Made by a program: the position numbers and the translations under genes
The notes under the pieces: generated by a model
What the model was told of the DNA's origin: nothing
Databases searched by the model: none
What the model saw: the letters and a program-made list of their open reading frames with translations, nothing else
Assembly: GCA_035574315.1 (NCBI GenBank)
Contig: DATLYW010000005.1
Location: forward strand, 1 to 50,261
Source of the DNA: Candidatus Zixiibacteriota bacterium
Lineage (GTDB): Bacteria > Desulfobacterota > Binatia > UBA9968
Reading direction: 5' to 3'
Length of the DNA stretch: 50,261 bases
In this document: positions 41,567-50,019 of the stretch, piece by piece
Position numbering within the stretch: the stretch's first letter is position 1
Layout: every line of letters begins with the position of its first letter

Positions 41567-42880
41567 ATGAAAGAACTCCAATTCGAGCTGATGGCGATTG
41601 TCGTGCTCATTCTCGCAAACAGCGTCTTCGCCATGTCGGAGATCGCCCTGGTCGCGGCGCGAAAATCGCGGCTCAAGGATTGGGCCGACAAGGGTTGGCC
41701 GGGCGCCAAAGCGGCGCTCGAGCTGGCGAGCCAGCCGAGCCAGTTCTTCTCCACGGTCCAGGCAGGGATCACGCTCAGCGGCATCCTCGCCGGAGCTTTC
41801 GGCGGGAGGGCGATCACCCACGAGCTGGGCCTGGTCATGAAGGTGATTCCGGGTCTCGGCCCGTACAGCGACACGGTCGCGCTGGTGATCGTGGTCGCAG
41901 CCATCACCTATCTGTCCGTCGTTCTCGGAGAGCTGGTTCCCAAGCGCATCGCGCTCAACCACGCCGAGGCGATCGCCGCCGCCACGGCGAGGCCGATGCG
42001 GCTGGTTTCGGCGGTCTCCGCGCCGGTGGTGAGGCTGCTGGGGTTATCCACCGAGCTGTTGTTCCGGGCGGCGGGGATCCGCCCGGGCGGCCAGCCGCCG
42101 GTCACCGAGGAGGAGGTCAAGACCCTGATTCGCCGGGGAGCCGCGGCGGGGGTGTTCGAGGCGACCGAGCGGGACATGATCGAGGCGGTGATCCGCCTCG
42201 GCGACAAGAGCGCCCCCGCCCTGATGACGCCGCGCACCCGGATCGTCTGGCTCGATGTCGGTGATTCGATCGAGCAACTCCGCAAGAAGATTTTCGAGAG
42301 CGGCCATTCGCGCTTTCCGGTCTGCAACGGCAGCCTGGAAGAGGTCATCGGCATCACCCACACGAAGAATCTGCTCGCCAATGCGCTGGGAGGGCGGCCC
42401 GTGGACCTGAAGGGCTCACTGCAGCCTCCTGTATTCGTGCCGCGGAGCATGACCGGGCTGCAGGTGCTCGAGCACATCAAGCGGTCCGGCAGCCATCTGG
42501 TCCTGGTGGTGGACGAGTACGGCGGGATCGAGGGGCTGCTTACGCACCACGACATCCTCGAGGCGATCGCGGGGGAAATGCCGTTCGGGGAAAAGGGTGC
42601 GGCGCCAAAGGCGGTCAGACGGCACGACGGCTCGTGGCTTCTCGACGGCATGCTCGCGGTCGACGAGTTCAAGGAGATCTTTCGCCTGGAGAGCCTGCCC
42701 GGAGAAAAGAAAGACGCTTACCAGACGCTGGGAGGGTTTCTCTTCACGCAGATGGGGCGGGTGCCGGCCGTGGCGGACCGGTTCGAGTGGAACAATTTTC
42801 GTTTCGAGATCGTCGACATGGACGGAAAGCGGATCGATAAGGTCCTGGTCTCTTTCGTGGACCCGGTCGCGGATGCATGA
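41567..42880 (+). CDS. CNNM/CBS-domain hemolysin-family protein
   Basis: 437 aa. An N-terminal CNNM (DUF21) membrane domain with the signature FAMSEIALVAARKSRL and VVLGELVPKRIALN, then a CBS pair (LMTPRTRIVWLDV... and HLVLVVDEYGGIEGLLTHHDILEAI) and a C-terminal CorC_HlyC domain (LGGFLFTQMGRVPAVADRFEW). The group includes Mg2+/Co2+ efflux-associated proteins; the old hemolysin name is historical. A perfect hairpin follows the stop codon. Confidence 0.93.
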   Translation: MKELQFELMAIVVLILANSVFAMSEIALVAARKSRLKDWADKGWPGAKAALELASQPSQFFSTVQAGITLSGILAGAFGGRAITHELGLVMKVIPGLGPYSDTVALVIVVAAITYLSVVLGELVPKRIALNHAEAIAAATARPMRLVSAVSAPVVRLLGLSTELLFRAAGIRPGGQPPVTEEEVKTLIRRGAAAGVFEATERDMIEAVIRLGDKSAPALMTPRTRIVWLDVGDSIEQLRKKIFESGHSRFPVCNGSLEEVIGITHTKNLLANALGGRPVDLKGSLQPPVFVPRSMTGLQVLEHIKRSGSHLVLVVDEYGGIEGLLTHHDILEAIAGEMPFGEKGAAPKAVRRHDGSWLLDGMLAVDEFKEIFRLESLPGEKKDAYQTLGGFLFTQMGRVPAVADRFEWNNFRFEIVDMDGKRIDKVLVSFVDPVADA

Positions 42881-42908
42881 CGCGGCGCGCCGAGACCGGC
42901 GCGCCGCG
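42881..42908 (+). terminator. perfect GC hairpin after the CNNM gene
   Basis: CGCGGCGCGCC and GGCGCGCCGCG form an 11-bp stem with a 6-nt loop, starting directly after the stop codon. No U tract. It lies between two convergent genes and could stop transcripts from both sides. Confidence 0.6.
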
Positions 42909-42918
42909 TCCGCGCCGA

Positions 42919-43020
42919 TCATCCGAGGGCGCTGTGGATGATCGCGGCGACGGCGTAGACGACGACGAACCCGACGATCAGCCACACGACGGTCTTCAGC
43001 CAGATTGGAAAATCTTCCAT
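42919..43020 (-). CDS. 33-aa single-helix membrane peptide
   Basis: MEDFPIWLKTVVWLIVGFVVVYAVAAIIHSALG: a short acidic N terminus then one hydrophobic helix. The ATG at 43020 has GGGAGA 7 bases upstream. It is convergent with the CNNM gene across the hairpin. Composition, a proper ribosome-binding site and isolation make it a credible small membrane protein, but nothing names its function. Confidence 0.6.
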   Translation of the reverse strand: MEDFPIWLKTVVWLIVGFVVVYAVAAIIHSALG

Positions 43021-43231
43021 GACTTTCTCCCGCATGAACGATACTCTGCCGCAAGCCGGACGAGCGGCCCGGCGGGCTCCTTGCAAAATCGGCCTCGCGC
43101 CACTTCCCCTGAAGGAGCGGAGGCGGAAATCCGTAGCACGAACCGGGCGTGGAGAAGCCTCGCGGTTCGAAACGAGGTTGCGGACTCCTGCCGAAAAACC
43201 TCTCCGGCCGGAAATAGGAATGGGGTGAAGC

Positions 43232-43561
43232 TTAGATCAGAAAGACCCGGTTGAGCTTGTGCAGCTTGAGGTTCCTGAGAAGAGCGACGGGCGCCGGGGC
43301 GAGAAGCACGGCGGTGCCGCGGATCGCAACCGTCGTGAGCGGCGCCCGGGGCCGATCGGCCGATTCGACGAGGTTGTTGGCGAGCGCACCGCCCTTCGAG
43401 AGGCCGGTCGCAATCCGGGCGGCGCTTCTGTGGACGCTGGGCCCCGCCGGGAAGGCGAGATCTTCGATCAGATCGATCCCGGAAAGGACGATCCAGCCGG
43501 CGATCAGCAGGATCGCCAGCACGCTTCGTAGCATGGTGGCAATATCACGCCGAATCGTCAT
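43232..43561 (-). CDS. hypothetical membrane protein (109 aa)
   Basis: One N-terminal hydrophobic helix (MLRSVLAILLIAGWIVLSGIDLIEDL) then a region with little character (ALANNLVESADRPRAPLTTVAIRGTAVLLAPAPVALLRNLKL) that may contain a second weak segment. The ATG at 43561 or 43534 is possible; neither has a good ribosome-binding site. Divergent from the Nudix gene at 42 bp. Family not recognised. Confidence 0.5.
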   Translation of the reverse strand: MTIRRDIATMLRSVLAILLIAGWIVLSGIDLIEDLAFPAGPSVHRSAARIATGLSKGGALANNLVESADRPRAPLTTVAIRGTAVLLAPAPVALLRNLKLHKLNRVFLI

Positions 43562-43603
43562 GGTGTCAACGGGTGCGCGCCGCGGCGCGCAGAAGGCGGA
43601 CGC

Positions 43604-43996
43604 GTGAAGGTGGTCCGGGTGGTCGCGGGGATCATCGAGCGCGACGGCAGGTTGCTCGTCTGCCAGCGGCGCGCCGACGCGGCGTTCCCGCTGAAGTGGG
43701 AATTCCCGGGAGGCAAGGTCGAGGCGGGAGAGGACCGCGAGGAGGCGCTGCGCCGCGAGCTCCGCGAAGAGCTCGCGATCGAGGCCGGCCGGTTGAGCGA
43801 GTTTCAGCGGTACGAGCACCGATACGCGAACGGCACCCGTGTCGACCTCAGCTTCTACGCCGTCCACGACTATACGGGCGAGGTCCAGAACCGCGCGTTC
43901 GAGCGGATCGCCTGGGTCGAGCGCGCGGGGCTTTCGGCTCTCGATTTTCTCGAGGGTGACCGGGCGGTAATCGAAAAGCTCCTCGGCGCGCGGTAG
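43604..43996 (+). CDS. mutT: MutT-type Nudix hydrolase
   Basis: 130 aa. The Nudix box is complete: GGKVEAGEDREEALRRELREEL (G-x5-E-x7-REUxEE), preceded by WEFPGGK and CQRRADAAFP. The short length and the (8-oxo-)dGTPase-like flanks suggest removal of oxidised nucleotides. GTG start at 43604. Confidence 0.88.
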   Translation: MKVVRVVAGIIERDGRLLVCQRRADAAFPLKWEFPGGKVEAGEDREEALRRELREELAIEAGRLSEFQRYEHRYANGTRVDLSFYAVHDYTGEVQNRAFERIAWVERAGLSALDFLEGDRAVIEKLLGAR

Positions 43997-44103
43997 CACC
44001 GTTTTCGGCCTCCGTTTCCCCGGCCGGTTGCGGTCGGCGCGTGGCCAGCCCGGATATCGTTTGACAGAAAACCGGTCGTCGGGTTATCCTGCGCGCAATT
44101 TTT

Positions 44104-44730
44104 GTGAGCGTCATAACAGCTCCCACCGGAAGGATCGCTTTCGCGGCGTTTTTGCTGCTTTTGTCTGCCCTTGGCACGGCGGCCGCGGACGTGTACGTTT
44201 ACGTCGACAGAAACGGCGTTCTCAACTTCACCAACGTCCCCACGCATCCGGGCTATCGGCGGGTCATCCGCGAGCAGGGCTCGCGGCCGCTCGGTGCGGG
44301 AACGTTCGGTCCGGAAGCCTACGAGGAGCTGATCCGTTCGGCGTCCCACCGGTATCGGGTTGACCCCGAGCTGGTGCGCGCGGTGATCAAGGCCGAGTCG
44401 GATTTCAACACCGTGGCGCGCTCGCACAAAGGGGCGATGGGGCTGATGCAGCTCATGCCCGAGACGGCACGCCTGCACAATGTGAACGACGTCTACGATC
44501 CGGGCGACAACATCGAGGGCGGGGTGCGGCATCTGCGCCTGCTGCTCGACCGCTTTCAGGGAAATCTGGAGCTGAGCCTGGCGGCTTACAACGCCGGTAT
44601 CAAGGCGGTGGAAAAGTACGCCGGCATTCCGCCCTTCGCGGAAACCCGCGAATACGTCCGCCGCGTGCTGCGCCTCTACGAGGCCTACCGGAGCCGCGCC
44701 GTGCGGCTTTCCTCGACCTCGCAACCCTGA
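44104..44730 (+). CDS. secreted lytic transglycosylase (SLT domain)
   Basis: 208 aa. The signal segment FAAFLLLLSALGTAAA is followed by a DUF4124-like strand pair (VYVYVDRNGVLNFTNVPTHPGY) and an SLT domain: YRVDPELVRAVIKAESDFNTVARSHKGAMGLMQLMPETA with the catalytic Glu in AESDF, NIEGGVRHLRLLLDRF and LAAYNAGIKAVEKY. It cleaves peptidoglycan in the periplasm. GTG start at 44104. Confidence 0.9.
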   Translation: MSVITAPTGRIAFAAFLLLLSALGTAAADVYVYVDRNGVLNFTNVPTHPGYRRVIREQGSRPLGAGTFGPEAYEELIRSASHRYRVDPELVRAVIKAESDFNTVARSHKGAMGLMQLMPETARLHNVNDVYDPGDNIEGGVRHLRLLLDRFQGNLELSLAAYNAGIKAVEKYAGIPPFAETREYVRRVLRLYEAYRSRAVRLSSTSQP

Positions 44731-44896
44731 CCGAACCGGCTTGCGCTGTTTTGAGAATCGGATAAGTTAACGCTGGTAAGCTCGAGAACCGGGGGGCTCC
44801 GGAGCCGGAACGTCGCTGAACGCGTGCGCCGGCCGCTGGCCGGTCCTTCCGGTCCCGTTCCGGGTCGCCCTGGAACGGAGGAGAAGACGCAGCGCA

Positions 44897-45475
44897 GTGG
44901 TCTGGACCGTTCCCAACCTGCTCAGCCTTTTTCGCATCCTGATCATCCCGGCGCTGGTTTATCTTCTTACCTACCCGGACCCGATGTCGGGGTTGCTGGC
45001 GGCTGCCCTCTTCCTGGTCGCCTCGGTCACGGATTTCTTCGACGGTTATCTGGCGCGGCGCAATCACAGCGTGTCCGACCTGGGGAAGATTCTCGACCCG
45101 CTCGCGGACAAGCTGATGGTCGCCTCCGCTCTGATCATGCTAGCGGCCCTGGATCGAATAGGGGAGCCGAGCGTTCCGGCATGGCTGGTGGTGGTCGTTA
45201 TCGCGCGCGAGATCGCTGTGACGATCATCCGCGCGATCGCATTGAGCGAAGGGATCGTGATGGAGGCGGACAACTTGGGCAAATACAAATTCATTCTCCA
45301 GGCATTCGCCGTCGTGGGGCTGCTGATCCATTACCCGCACTGGGGCGTGGACTTCTACGTGGCGGGGATTTATTTCCTCGGCCTGTCGGCAGTGATCGCC
45401 GTGTGGTCGGGAGTGAACTATCACCTGCAGTACCTCCGGCTGCGGCAGATGCGCGTCGCCGCGCCGGAATCCTAA
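44897..45475 (+). CDS. pgsA: CDP-diacylglycerol-glycerol-3-phosphate 3-phosphatidyltransferase
   Basis: 192 aa. The CDP-alcohol phosphotransferase motif is intact: D-G-x2-A-R-x8-G-x3-D-x3-D in FDGYLARRNHSVSDLGKILDPLAD. The start VWTVPNLLSLFRILIIPALVYLL matches PgsA N termini, and several membrane helices follow. It makes phosphatidylglycerophosphate. GTG start at 44897. Confidence 0.93.
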   Translation: MVWTVPNLLSLFRILIIPALVYLLTYPDPMSGLLAAALFLVASVTDFFDGYLARRNHSVSDLGKILDPLADKLMVASALIMLAALDRIGEPSVPAWLVVVVIAREIAVTIIRAIALSEGIVMEADNLGKYKFILQAFAVVGLLIHYPHWGVDFYVAGIYFLGLSAVIAVWSGVNYHLQYLRLRQMRVAAPES

Positions 45476-45515
45476 ATTGACAAAAGCACGCCGTTCAGGT
45501 AGGTCTTTAGACAGC

Positions 45516-45592
45516 GCGGGTGTAGCTCAGCTGGCTAGAGCGTATGCTTGCCAAGCATAAGGTCGGGGGTTCGAAACCCCTCACCCGCTCCA
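45516..45592 (+). tRNA. tRNA-Gly (GCC)
   Basis: 77 nt. Acceptor GCGGGTG/CACCCGC, discriminator T, encoded CCA. The anticodon stem TATGC/GCATA holds the loop TTGCCAA (anticodon GCC). T-arm GGGGG-TTCGAAA-CCCCT closes with one G-U pair. Confidence 0.97.
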
Positions 45593-45593
45593 T

Positions 45594-45631
45594 AAAAAAG
45601 GCCCTGAATTTTCAGGGCCTTTTTTATTTTT
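45594..45631 (+). terminator. intrinsic terminator after tRNA-Gly
   Basis: AAAAAAGGCCCTGA and TCAGGGCCTTTTTT form a stem with a 4-nt loop, followed by ATTTTT. It is a textbook Rho-independent terminator starting 1 bp after the tRNA CCA end. Confidence 0.93.
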
Positions 45632-46208
45632 GACGGACTCGGGAGAGCTTTCTCGATCCGCTTGCCTGCCTTCAAGCAGTGATCTTTCGAGCTGCCTAGG
45701 GAGATCCGTCAGGTTCCTCGCTACCATGTCGCGCGGCGCCGGGCAGCGAGGGGGCGACGGCGTTCTGAATCTCGTTTCGCTTGCGCCGCAGCGAGCGAAA
45801 GACTCCGTGAGGCCGACGCCGGAGGACCCCGACTCTCACGGCCCATGCCTGGCGCACACGCGGTGAGAAAAAAGTAAAAGTAAACGGGTGGGGCGACCCG
45901 ATGTGTCGGAATGTGTGTTGACGTAACCGCAGATTATCGGGTATCATCGCCGCCAATTTGGTGATTGGCGGGCAAGTCTCTGGTTCTGTAAGGGCCGTTT
46001 TTGGCTCTCGAAGGCGACCTGGCATGGGCGGTCGCAGGCAGTTTTGAGTTCTCGGTGGCTGACTCCCAGAAGGAAGTTCCTGTCATTCGTTTCCTCTCTT
46101 CCAGGTGGCGGTTCTCTCGGCGTTGTTGTTGAGCGCGACTTCCGTTTTCACTTCAACTCGTATTTGTGGACGTTAGAAGGGAGTAGTCCAGAAGTGAGCA
46201 GCTCTGGC
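45632..46208. other. long leader region
   Basis: About 575 bp without a supported gene. It holds the promoter candidate at 45918 and a leader of about 250 nt for the gene at 46209. I do not recognise a riboswitch. Confidence 0.4.
45918..45947 (+). promoter_or_regulatory. candidate sigma-70 promoter
   Basis: TTGACG (45918-45923), an 18-bp spacer and TATCAT (45942-45947). The surrounding AT-rich stretch contrasts with the GC-rich neighbourhood. It points at the secreted-protein gene at 46209. Confidence 0.5.
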
Positions 46209-47558
46209 ATGGACAAATCTGGATGGTTCGCGGCGGCCGTGGCCGCCGGTGCGGTTGCTTTCTTTGCATTTGCGCTGGTTCCGGCTCCGGCTTGGGCACG
46301 CTGCCCGATTGGAGTCCCTAGTCACTACGGCAGTTGTTGCTATTTCGATATGAACATTGGCCGCACAATATGTTATGGGGAGAGGCCCCCCTCCGGGGGT
46401 AGCGGTTCCTCCGGTGGCGGCAACTCCGGTGGAGGCGGCGGCGACCGCTGGCAGCAGGGTCTTCAGGGATTGCAGGGCATCCTCGGCACTCTCCGGGAAT
46501 GGAACCAGCAGAATGAACAGCGGGAGCGCGCTGAAAACAATCGCCTGGGCCGCGAAGCGGAGCGCGAGGGGGTGGATTATTACAACAGCGGACAGTACGA
46601 GCAGGCGCTCTACGCCTTCCAGCGTGGGTACCAGTATTTCGCGCGGAACGGCGAAGCCCGGAATATGGCCGTCATGGAGAATCACATTAACGCTGCCCGC
46701 CAGGCTCTTGAGCGCAAGCGGCACTTGGAGGAGACCAAGCGCTGGGAGGAGCAGCACAAGGCCAAACAGGCTGAGCGAGAGCAGGTGGTGAAGGATCTCT
46801 TCTCCCCGTCCTCTGGGGAAGGCGGGAGGGAAAATCCCTTCGGGTGCGGCCTCGGCCCCGTGCCGCCCGACGTGCGCGGGTGCTACGACCTGGCGGGCGG
46901 CGGCGGGACAACCCAGCAGCAGGCGGGCGCGCGCGGGAGCGACGAAGCCCAGAAAGCGGACCAGTCCAGAAAGGCAGAAGAAGCCAGGAAGGCGGCGCGC
47001 CGGGCGCTGCTGAGAGCGCAACTGGCCCGCGATCCCGCCACACTGAAGAGTCGACTTGCGGTCTTTGCCAACGCCGTGGCCGCCATGCCCCCCGGCCCGG
47101 ATCGCGATCAAATGCGGGAACGCCTGTTGGAGGAGCGAGAGCGCCTCGCGAGGTTGATGGCGCGAGGAGAACGAAACCTCAGCGGCGAGTCCACCTGGCA
47201 GCGGGGCGCCAGCCCGTTCAGCGCGCCGAAGGTGGAAGCGAAGAGGGAGCCGCAGAGCGCCGGGGGCCAAACTCCTGCCGTCGCGGCTCCTTCGTCGGCT
47301 CCGTCCCCTCGCGTGAATGCTTTCGAAGAGGCCGCTCCGGTTCAGCAGCAGCCCGACCTCCGGCCCAGGTTTCCTTCCGAGGAGCCGCCGAACAGACAGG
47401 AGCTCACCCGCCCGGAGTGCCGACAGTCGGACGAGGCTCGCTGGGCCGAGCGGGCCATCGCGGGGGGCTTCGGCACGGCTGAGCAACTGATACTGGGCAT
47501 GCAGGACCTTGATCGTCGCCGGAAGCTCGGGTGCTTCGCAGCGGAGAGCAGGAATTAA
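46209..47558 (+). CDS. secreted low-complexity protein with a TPR-like segment (449 aa)
   Basis: The signal peptide (AAAVAAGAVAFFAFALVPAPAWA) is followed by a Cys-containing head (CPIGVPSHYGSCCYFDMNIGRTICYG), a Gly/Ser linker, one TPR-like helix pair (GVDYYNSGQYEQALYAFQRGYQYFARNG), and a long Glu/Lys/Arg-rich coiled-coil-like part (RKAEEARKAARRALLRAQLA; RLLEERERLARLMARG region). The C-terminal segment contains two Cys. The ATG at 46209 is chosen; a GTG 15 bp upstream is an alternative. No known family. It may be an envelope scaffold protein. Confidence 0.75.
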   Translation: MDKSGWFAAAVAAGAVAFFAFALVPAPAWARCPIGVPSHYGSCCYFDMNIGRTICYGERPPSGGSGSSGGGNSGGGGGDRWQQGLQGLQGILGTLREWNQQNEQRERAENNRLGREAEREGVDYYNSGQYEQALYAFQRGYQYFARNGEARNMAVMENHINAARQALERKRHLEETKRWEEQHKAKQAEREQVVKDLFSPSSGEGGRENPFGCGLGPVPPDVRGCYDLAGGGGTTQQQAGARGSDEAQKADQSRKAEEARKAARRALLRAQLARDPATLKSRLAVFANAVAAMPPGPDRDQMRERLLEERERLARLMARGERNLSGESTWQRGASPFSAPKVEAKREPQSAGGQTPAVAAPSSAPSPRVNAFEEAAPVQQQPDLRPRFPSEEPPNRQELTRPECRQSDEARWAERAIAGGFGTAEQLILGMQDLDRRRKLGCFAAESRN

Positions 47559-47689
47559 GGACCGCAGGCTTCCCGCGCTGCCGGAGGTCACGTCCCCGAG
47601 CGCCGGAACCCGTTTTGAGCAGGAAGCTCTGTTCTCCATGAGCCGGACAGTAAAGGATTGTTGTGCTTGCGTGACGGCGGGCGGCTTGC

Positions 47690-47995
47690 CTTTTTGACAC
47701 CGCCGGCAACGCCTGCCTGACGGGCTTCCTCACCGACGTGATCCTCTTCTCGGTCCAGTCCACGGCCTGGAGCGTCCTCCCGCCGGAACGGCGGATGGGG
47801 CTGGCAGTGTGGTTCTCCGGGGCGGCGGACATCTGCAGCCGGGCCAGCTGCGACGACGAGACGCGGGCGCTCAAGGAGCTTGAGTCAAAGGGCGTCCGCA
47901 TCTTTCCCTTCGACGCGGCGAAAGTGAGGGCCAAGGCCCCGGCGCCCAAGGGCGGTCCCGGCTGGACGGCCGGGAGGGTGGGACGAGCTTCGGGC
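47690..47995 (+). pseudogene. C-terminal remnant of a TRAP-type binding protein
   Basis: TDVILFSVQSTAWSVLPPERRMG...DDETRALKELESKGVRIF aligns with the C-terminal part of the two following genes (VQRYFMALAVSVSAWREMG...DAETRAIEALKKQGVTIV). The front of the protein is absent, so this is the tail of a third paralogue. The frame runs on into the next gene, hiding the boundary. Confidence 0.6.
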
Positions 47996-48022
47996 CTTGA
48001 AATGATAAGAGAAGTTTTTTCC

Positions 48023-48973
48023 ATGCGGCGATTGGCATGGGCCTTCTTGTTCCTCGCGACAATGGTTTTGGCCTCCCCAGCTTTTGCCGAGCCTGTCATG
48101 GAGCTCCTATACCCTCCCAAACTTGAAGAGTACGCCCAGTGCGCGCGGCTTCTGGCGTCGGCCGGGGATGCGCCCGTCCGACTGCAGCAGAAGGTTTTGA
48201 AGCTTCATGCAATTCTGCCCGCCGTCGAGGCCGTCCGACTCGCGAAGGAGCAGCCGTCCATCGTGCTCGCTCCGGTGGGTTATCTTTCTTCGAACGGAAC
48301 GCCCGGTCTGGCCGCGATCATCAGACCCTTCGTGTTCCGCGACCTAGCCCACTTCCAGGCTTTTTCGAGGAGCCCCCTCTTCGAGGAGGAAGCGGGCAGG
48401 GCCGAGGACCTCCGCCCCCTGGCCGTCGCCTACGCGGGAACGGCGTACCTCGCTGCAAGAAAACCGGTCCGGGAGCCGGGAGACCTCGACGGCCTGAGGG
48501 TGAACTCAATCATGGACCTCAAGCTTTGGAGAGCAAGGGGCGAGCGGCTTAGGGCGTTTCCGTATGTGTATAACGACAACTTACTGTCCGCCCTGAAGCA
48601 CGGGGTCATCAACGCGGCGGTCTTCACGCCCATCGAGGCGCTCCGGTTTGGCCTTTCGGAGGTCGCGTCCCATTACAACCTGATCGACGTCCAGCGCTAT
48701 TTCATGGCCCTGGCCGTCAGCGTCTCCGCCTGGCGGGAAATGGGGCATCCCCAGCGTCAGGCACTTTCGGCGTGGGCGAAGCGGATGGCGGATCGCTGTA
48801 GCGCCCGGAACTTCGACGCCGAGACGCGGGCCATCGAGGCCCTGAAGAAGCAGGGCGTGACCATCGTCGAGCCGAACCACCAAGCCTTCGAGGCTGAGCG
48901 GCCGGACGCGGCGGAAGACGCGCCTTCCGAAGAAGCCAGGGTCTTCCTCCGCAAAATCCAGGCGATCCGGTAA
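48023..48973 (+). CDS. TRAP-type (DctP-like) periplasmic binding protein
   Basis: 316 aa from the ATG at 48023, which begins a signal peptide (RRLAWAFLFLATMVLASPAFA). Landmarks are AAIIRPFVFRDLAHFQAFSRSPLFEEEA, VAYAGTAYLAARKPVREPGDLDGLRV (DctP-like), NAAVFTPIEALRFGLSEVASHYN and the C-terminal WAKRMADRC block. The start at 48002 is less likely. TRAP membrane subunits (DctQ/DctM) are absent, so it is an orphan receptor or has another role. Two Cys (in QCAR and DRCS) are shared with the next paralogue. Confidence 0.75.
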   Translation: MRRLAWAFLFLATMVLASPAFAEPVMELLYPPKLEEYAQCARLLASAGDAPVRLQQKVLKLHAILPAVEAVRLAKEQPSIVLAPVGYLSSNGTPGLAAIIRPFVFRDLAHFQAFSRSPLFEEEAGRAEDLRPLAVAYAGTAYLAARKPVREPGDLDGLRVNSIMDLKLWRARGERLRAFPYVYNDNLLSALKHGVINAAVFTPIEALRFGLSEVASHYNLIDVQRYFMALAVSVSAWREMGHPQRQALSAWAKRMADRCSARNFDAETRAIEALKKQGVTIVEPNHQAFEAERPDAAEDAPSEEARVFLRKIQAIR

Positions 48974-48989
48974 TCCGTATGGAGGGAAA

Positions 48990-49925
48990 ATGAAGCGCAA
49001 TGGTTCGGCGGGGATCGCGGCTCTCCTGTGCGGGATGCTCCTCGGGGCGTGGCCGGCTCCCTCCCGGGCCCAGGCCCAGGCCACCCTGCGGCTCAGCTTC
49101 CCCGAGGTGGCGGAGGCAGTCCAGTGCGCCCGGATTCTGGCCGCCGCCAAAGACGGCCCTTACCGGATTGAACCTGAAGGAGAAGGTGTCCCGGAGTTGA
49201 CGCTCAAGCTCAATTTTCCGGAGTTGACGCTCATTTTTTTGGGTTTTTTCAACTATCGGAGCAGTGAGGACGTTCTGCAGGCGATCCAGCTGCCTTTCGT
49301 GTTCCGCGACCTCGGCCACTTTCAGGCTTTCGCGCGCAGCGCCCTCTTGGAGGCGGAGGCGGAAAAAGCTGAGGGAATTCGCCCGCTCGCCCTCATATAC
49401 GCTGGAACTTCATACATGATGGGAAAACGGCCGTTGACCAGTGCGGACGATTTGAAAAGGGCGTCCAAGGCCTTTTTCCATCCCGCGTTCGATGGACGGC
49501 CGGAAAACACTGAAAGGTACTCCCGCTTCGTGTCCCGCGTGAAGTCGGAGATTGAAGACGCCGCGTCGGTCACGCCGATCCAGGCCGTGCGGGCGGGCCT
49601 CGCAGAGGTCGTGCCCTATCTCACGCGGGTGGACATCCAGCGGTATTTCATGGCGCTGGCAGTGAATGCCGACATGTGGAGTGGTATGAGTCCAGACCGG
49701 CGTCAAGCCCTGTCCGCCTGGGCGAAGCGGATGGCGGATCGCTGCAGCGCCCGGAACTTCGACGCCGAGACGCGGGCCATCGAGGTCCTGAAGAAGCAGG
49801 GGGTCCGGATTGTGGAGCCCGATGAATCCTTCCGGAGTTTCTGGCCCCATTGGCCTGATCCCTCGAATGGAATCTCTTCCGAGGAAGCCAAGGCCTTCAT
49901 CCGGAAGATTCAGGCGATTCCATAA
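48990..49925 (+). CDS. TRAP-type (DctP-like) periplasmic binding protein, paralogue
   Basis: 311 aa. Signal peptide (GIAALLCGMLLGAWPAPSRAQA), then the same plan as the previous gene: LPFVFRDLGHFQAFARSALLEAEA, LIYAGTSYMMGKRPLTSADDL, AASVTPIQAVRAGLAEVVPYL and the WAKRMADRC block. GGAGGGAAA precedes the ATG, 16 bp after the paralogue's stop. The 83 bp coding for the C-terminal block differ at only 2 positions from the paralogue although the flanks are much more diverged. Confidence 0.78.
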   Translation: MKRNGSAGIAALLCGMLLGAWPAPSRAQAQATLRLSFPEVAEAVQCARILAAAKDGPYRIEPEGEGVPELTLKLNFPELTLIFLGFFNYRSSEDVLQAIQLPFVFRDLGHFQAFARSALLEAEAEKAEGIRPLALIYAGTSYMMGKRPLTSADDLKRASKAFFHPAFDGRPENTERYSRFVSRVKSEIEDAASVTPIQAVRAGLAEVVPYLTRVDIQRYFMALAVNADMWSGMSPDRRQALSAWAKRMADRCSARNFDAETRAIEVLKKQGVRIVEPDESFRSFWPHWPDPSNGISSEEAKAFIRKIQAIP

Positions 49926-49963
49926 GAAGCGGGACGGATCAAGTCCAGTCAAGTCAGTCAAGC

Positions 49964-50007
49964 TGGGGTCAGGTCTAGCATTGTACTATCACGTCTTTGT
50001 GTTATAG
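49964..50007 (+). repeat. REP-like 5' end of a RAYT element
   Basis: TGGGGTCAGGTCTAGCATTG followed by TACTATCACG just upstream of the RAYT start codon. GGGGTCAGGTCT-type termini frequently border REP-associated tyrosine transposase genes. The preceding TCAAGTCCAGTCAAGTCAGTCAAG is a small direct repeat. Confidence 0.5.
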
Positions 50008-50019
50008 GATGGGGCCTCT

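Noticed and set aside
47738..48973. One 411-residue protein
   Set aside because: The first 90 codons align with the C-terminal end of the same family and are followed by a new signal peptide at 48023. It is a remnant running into a separate gene.
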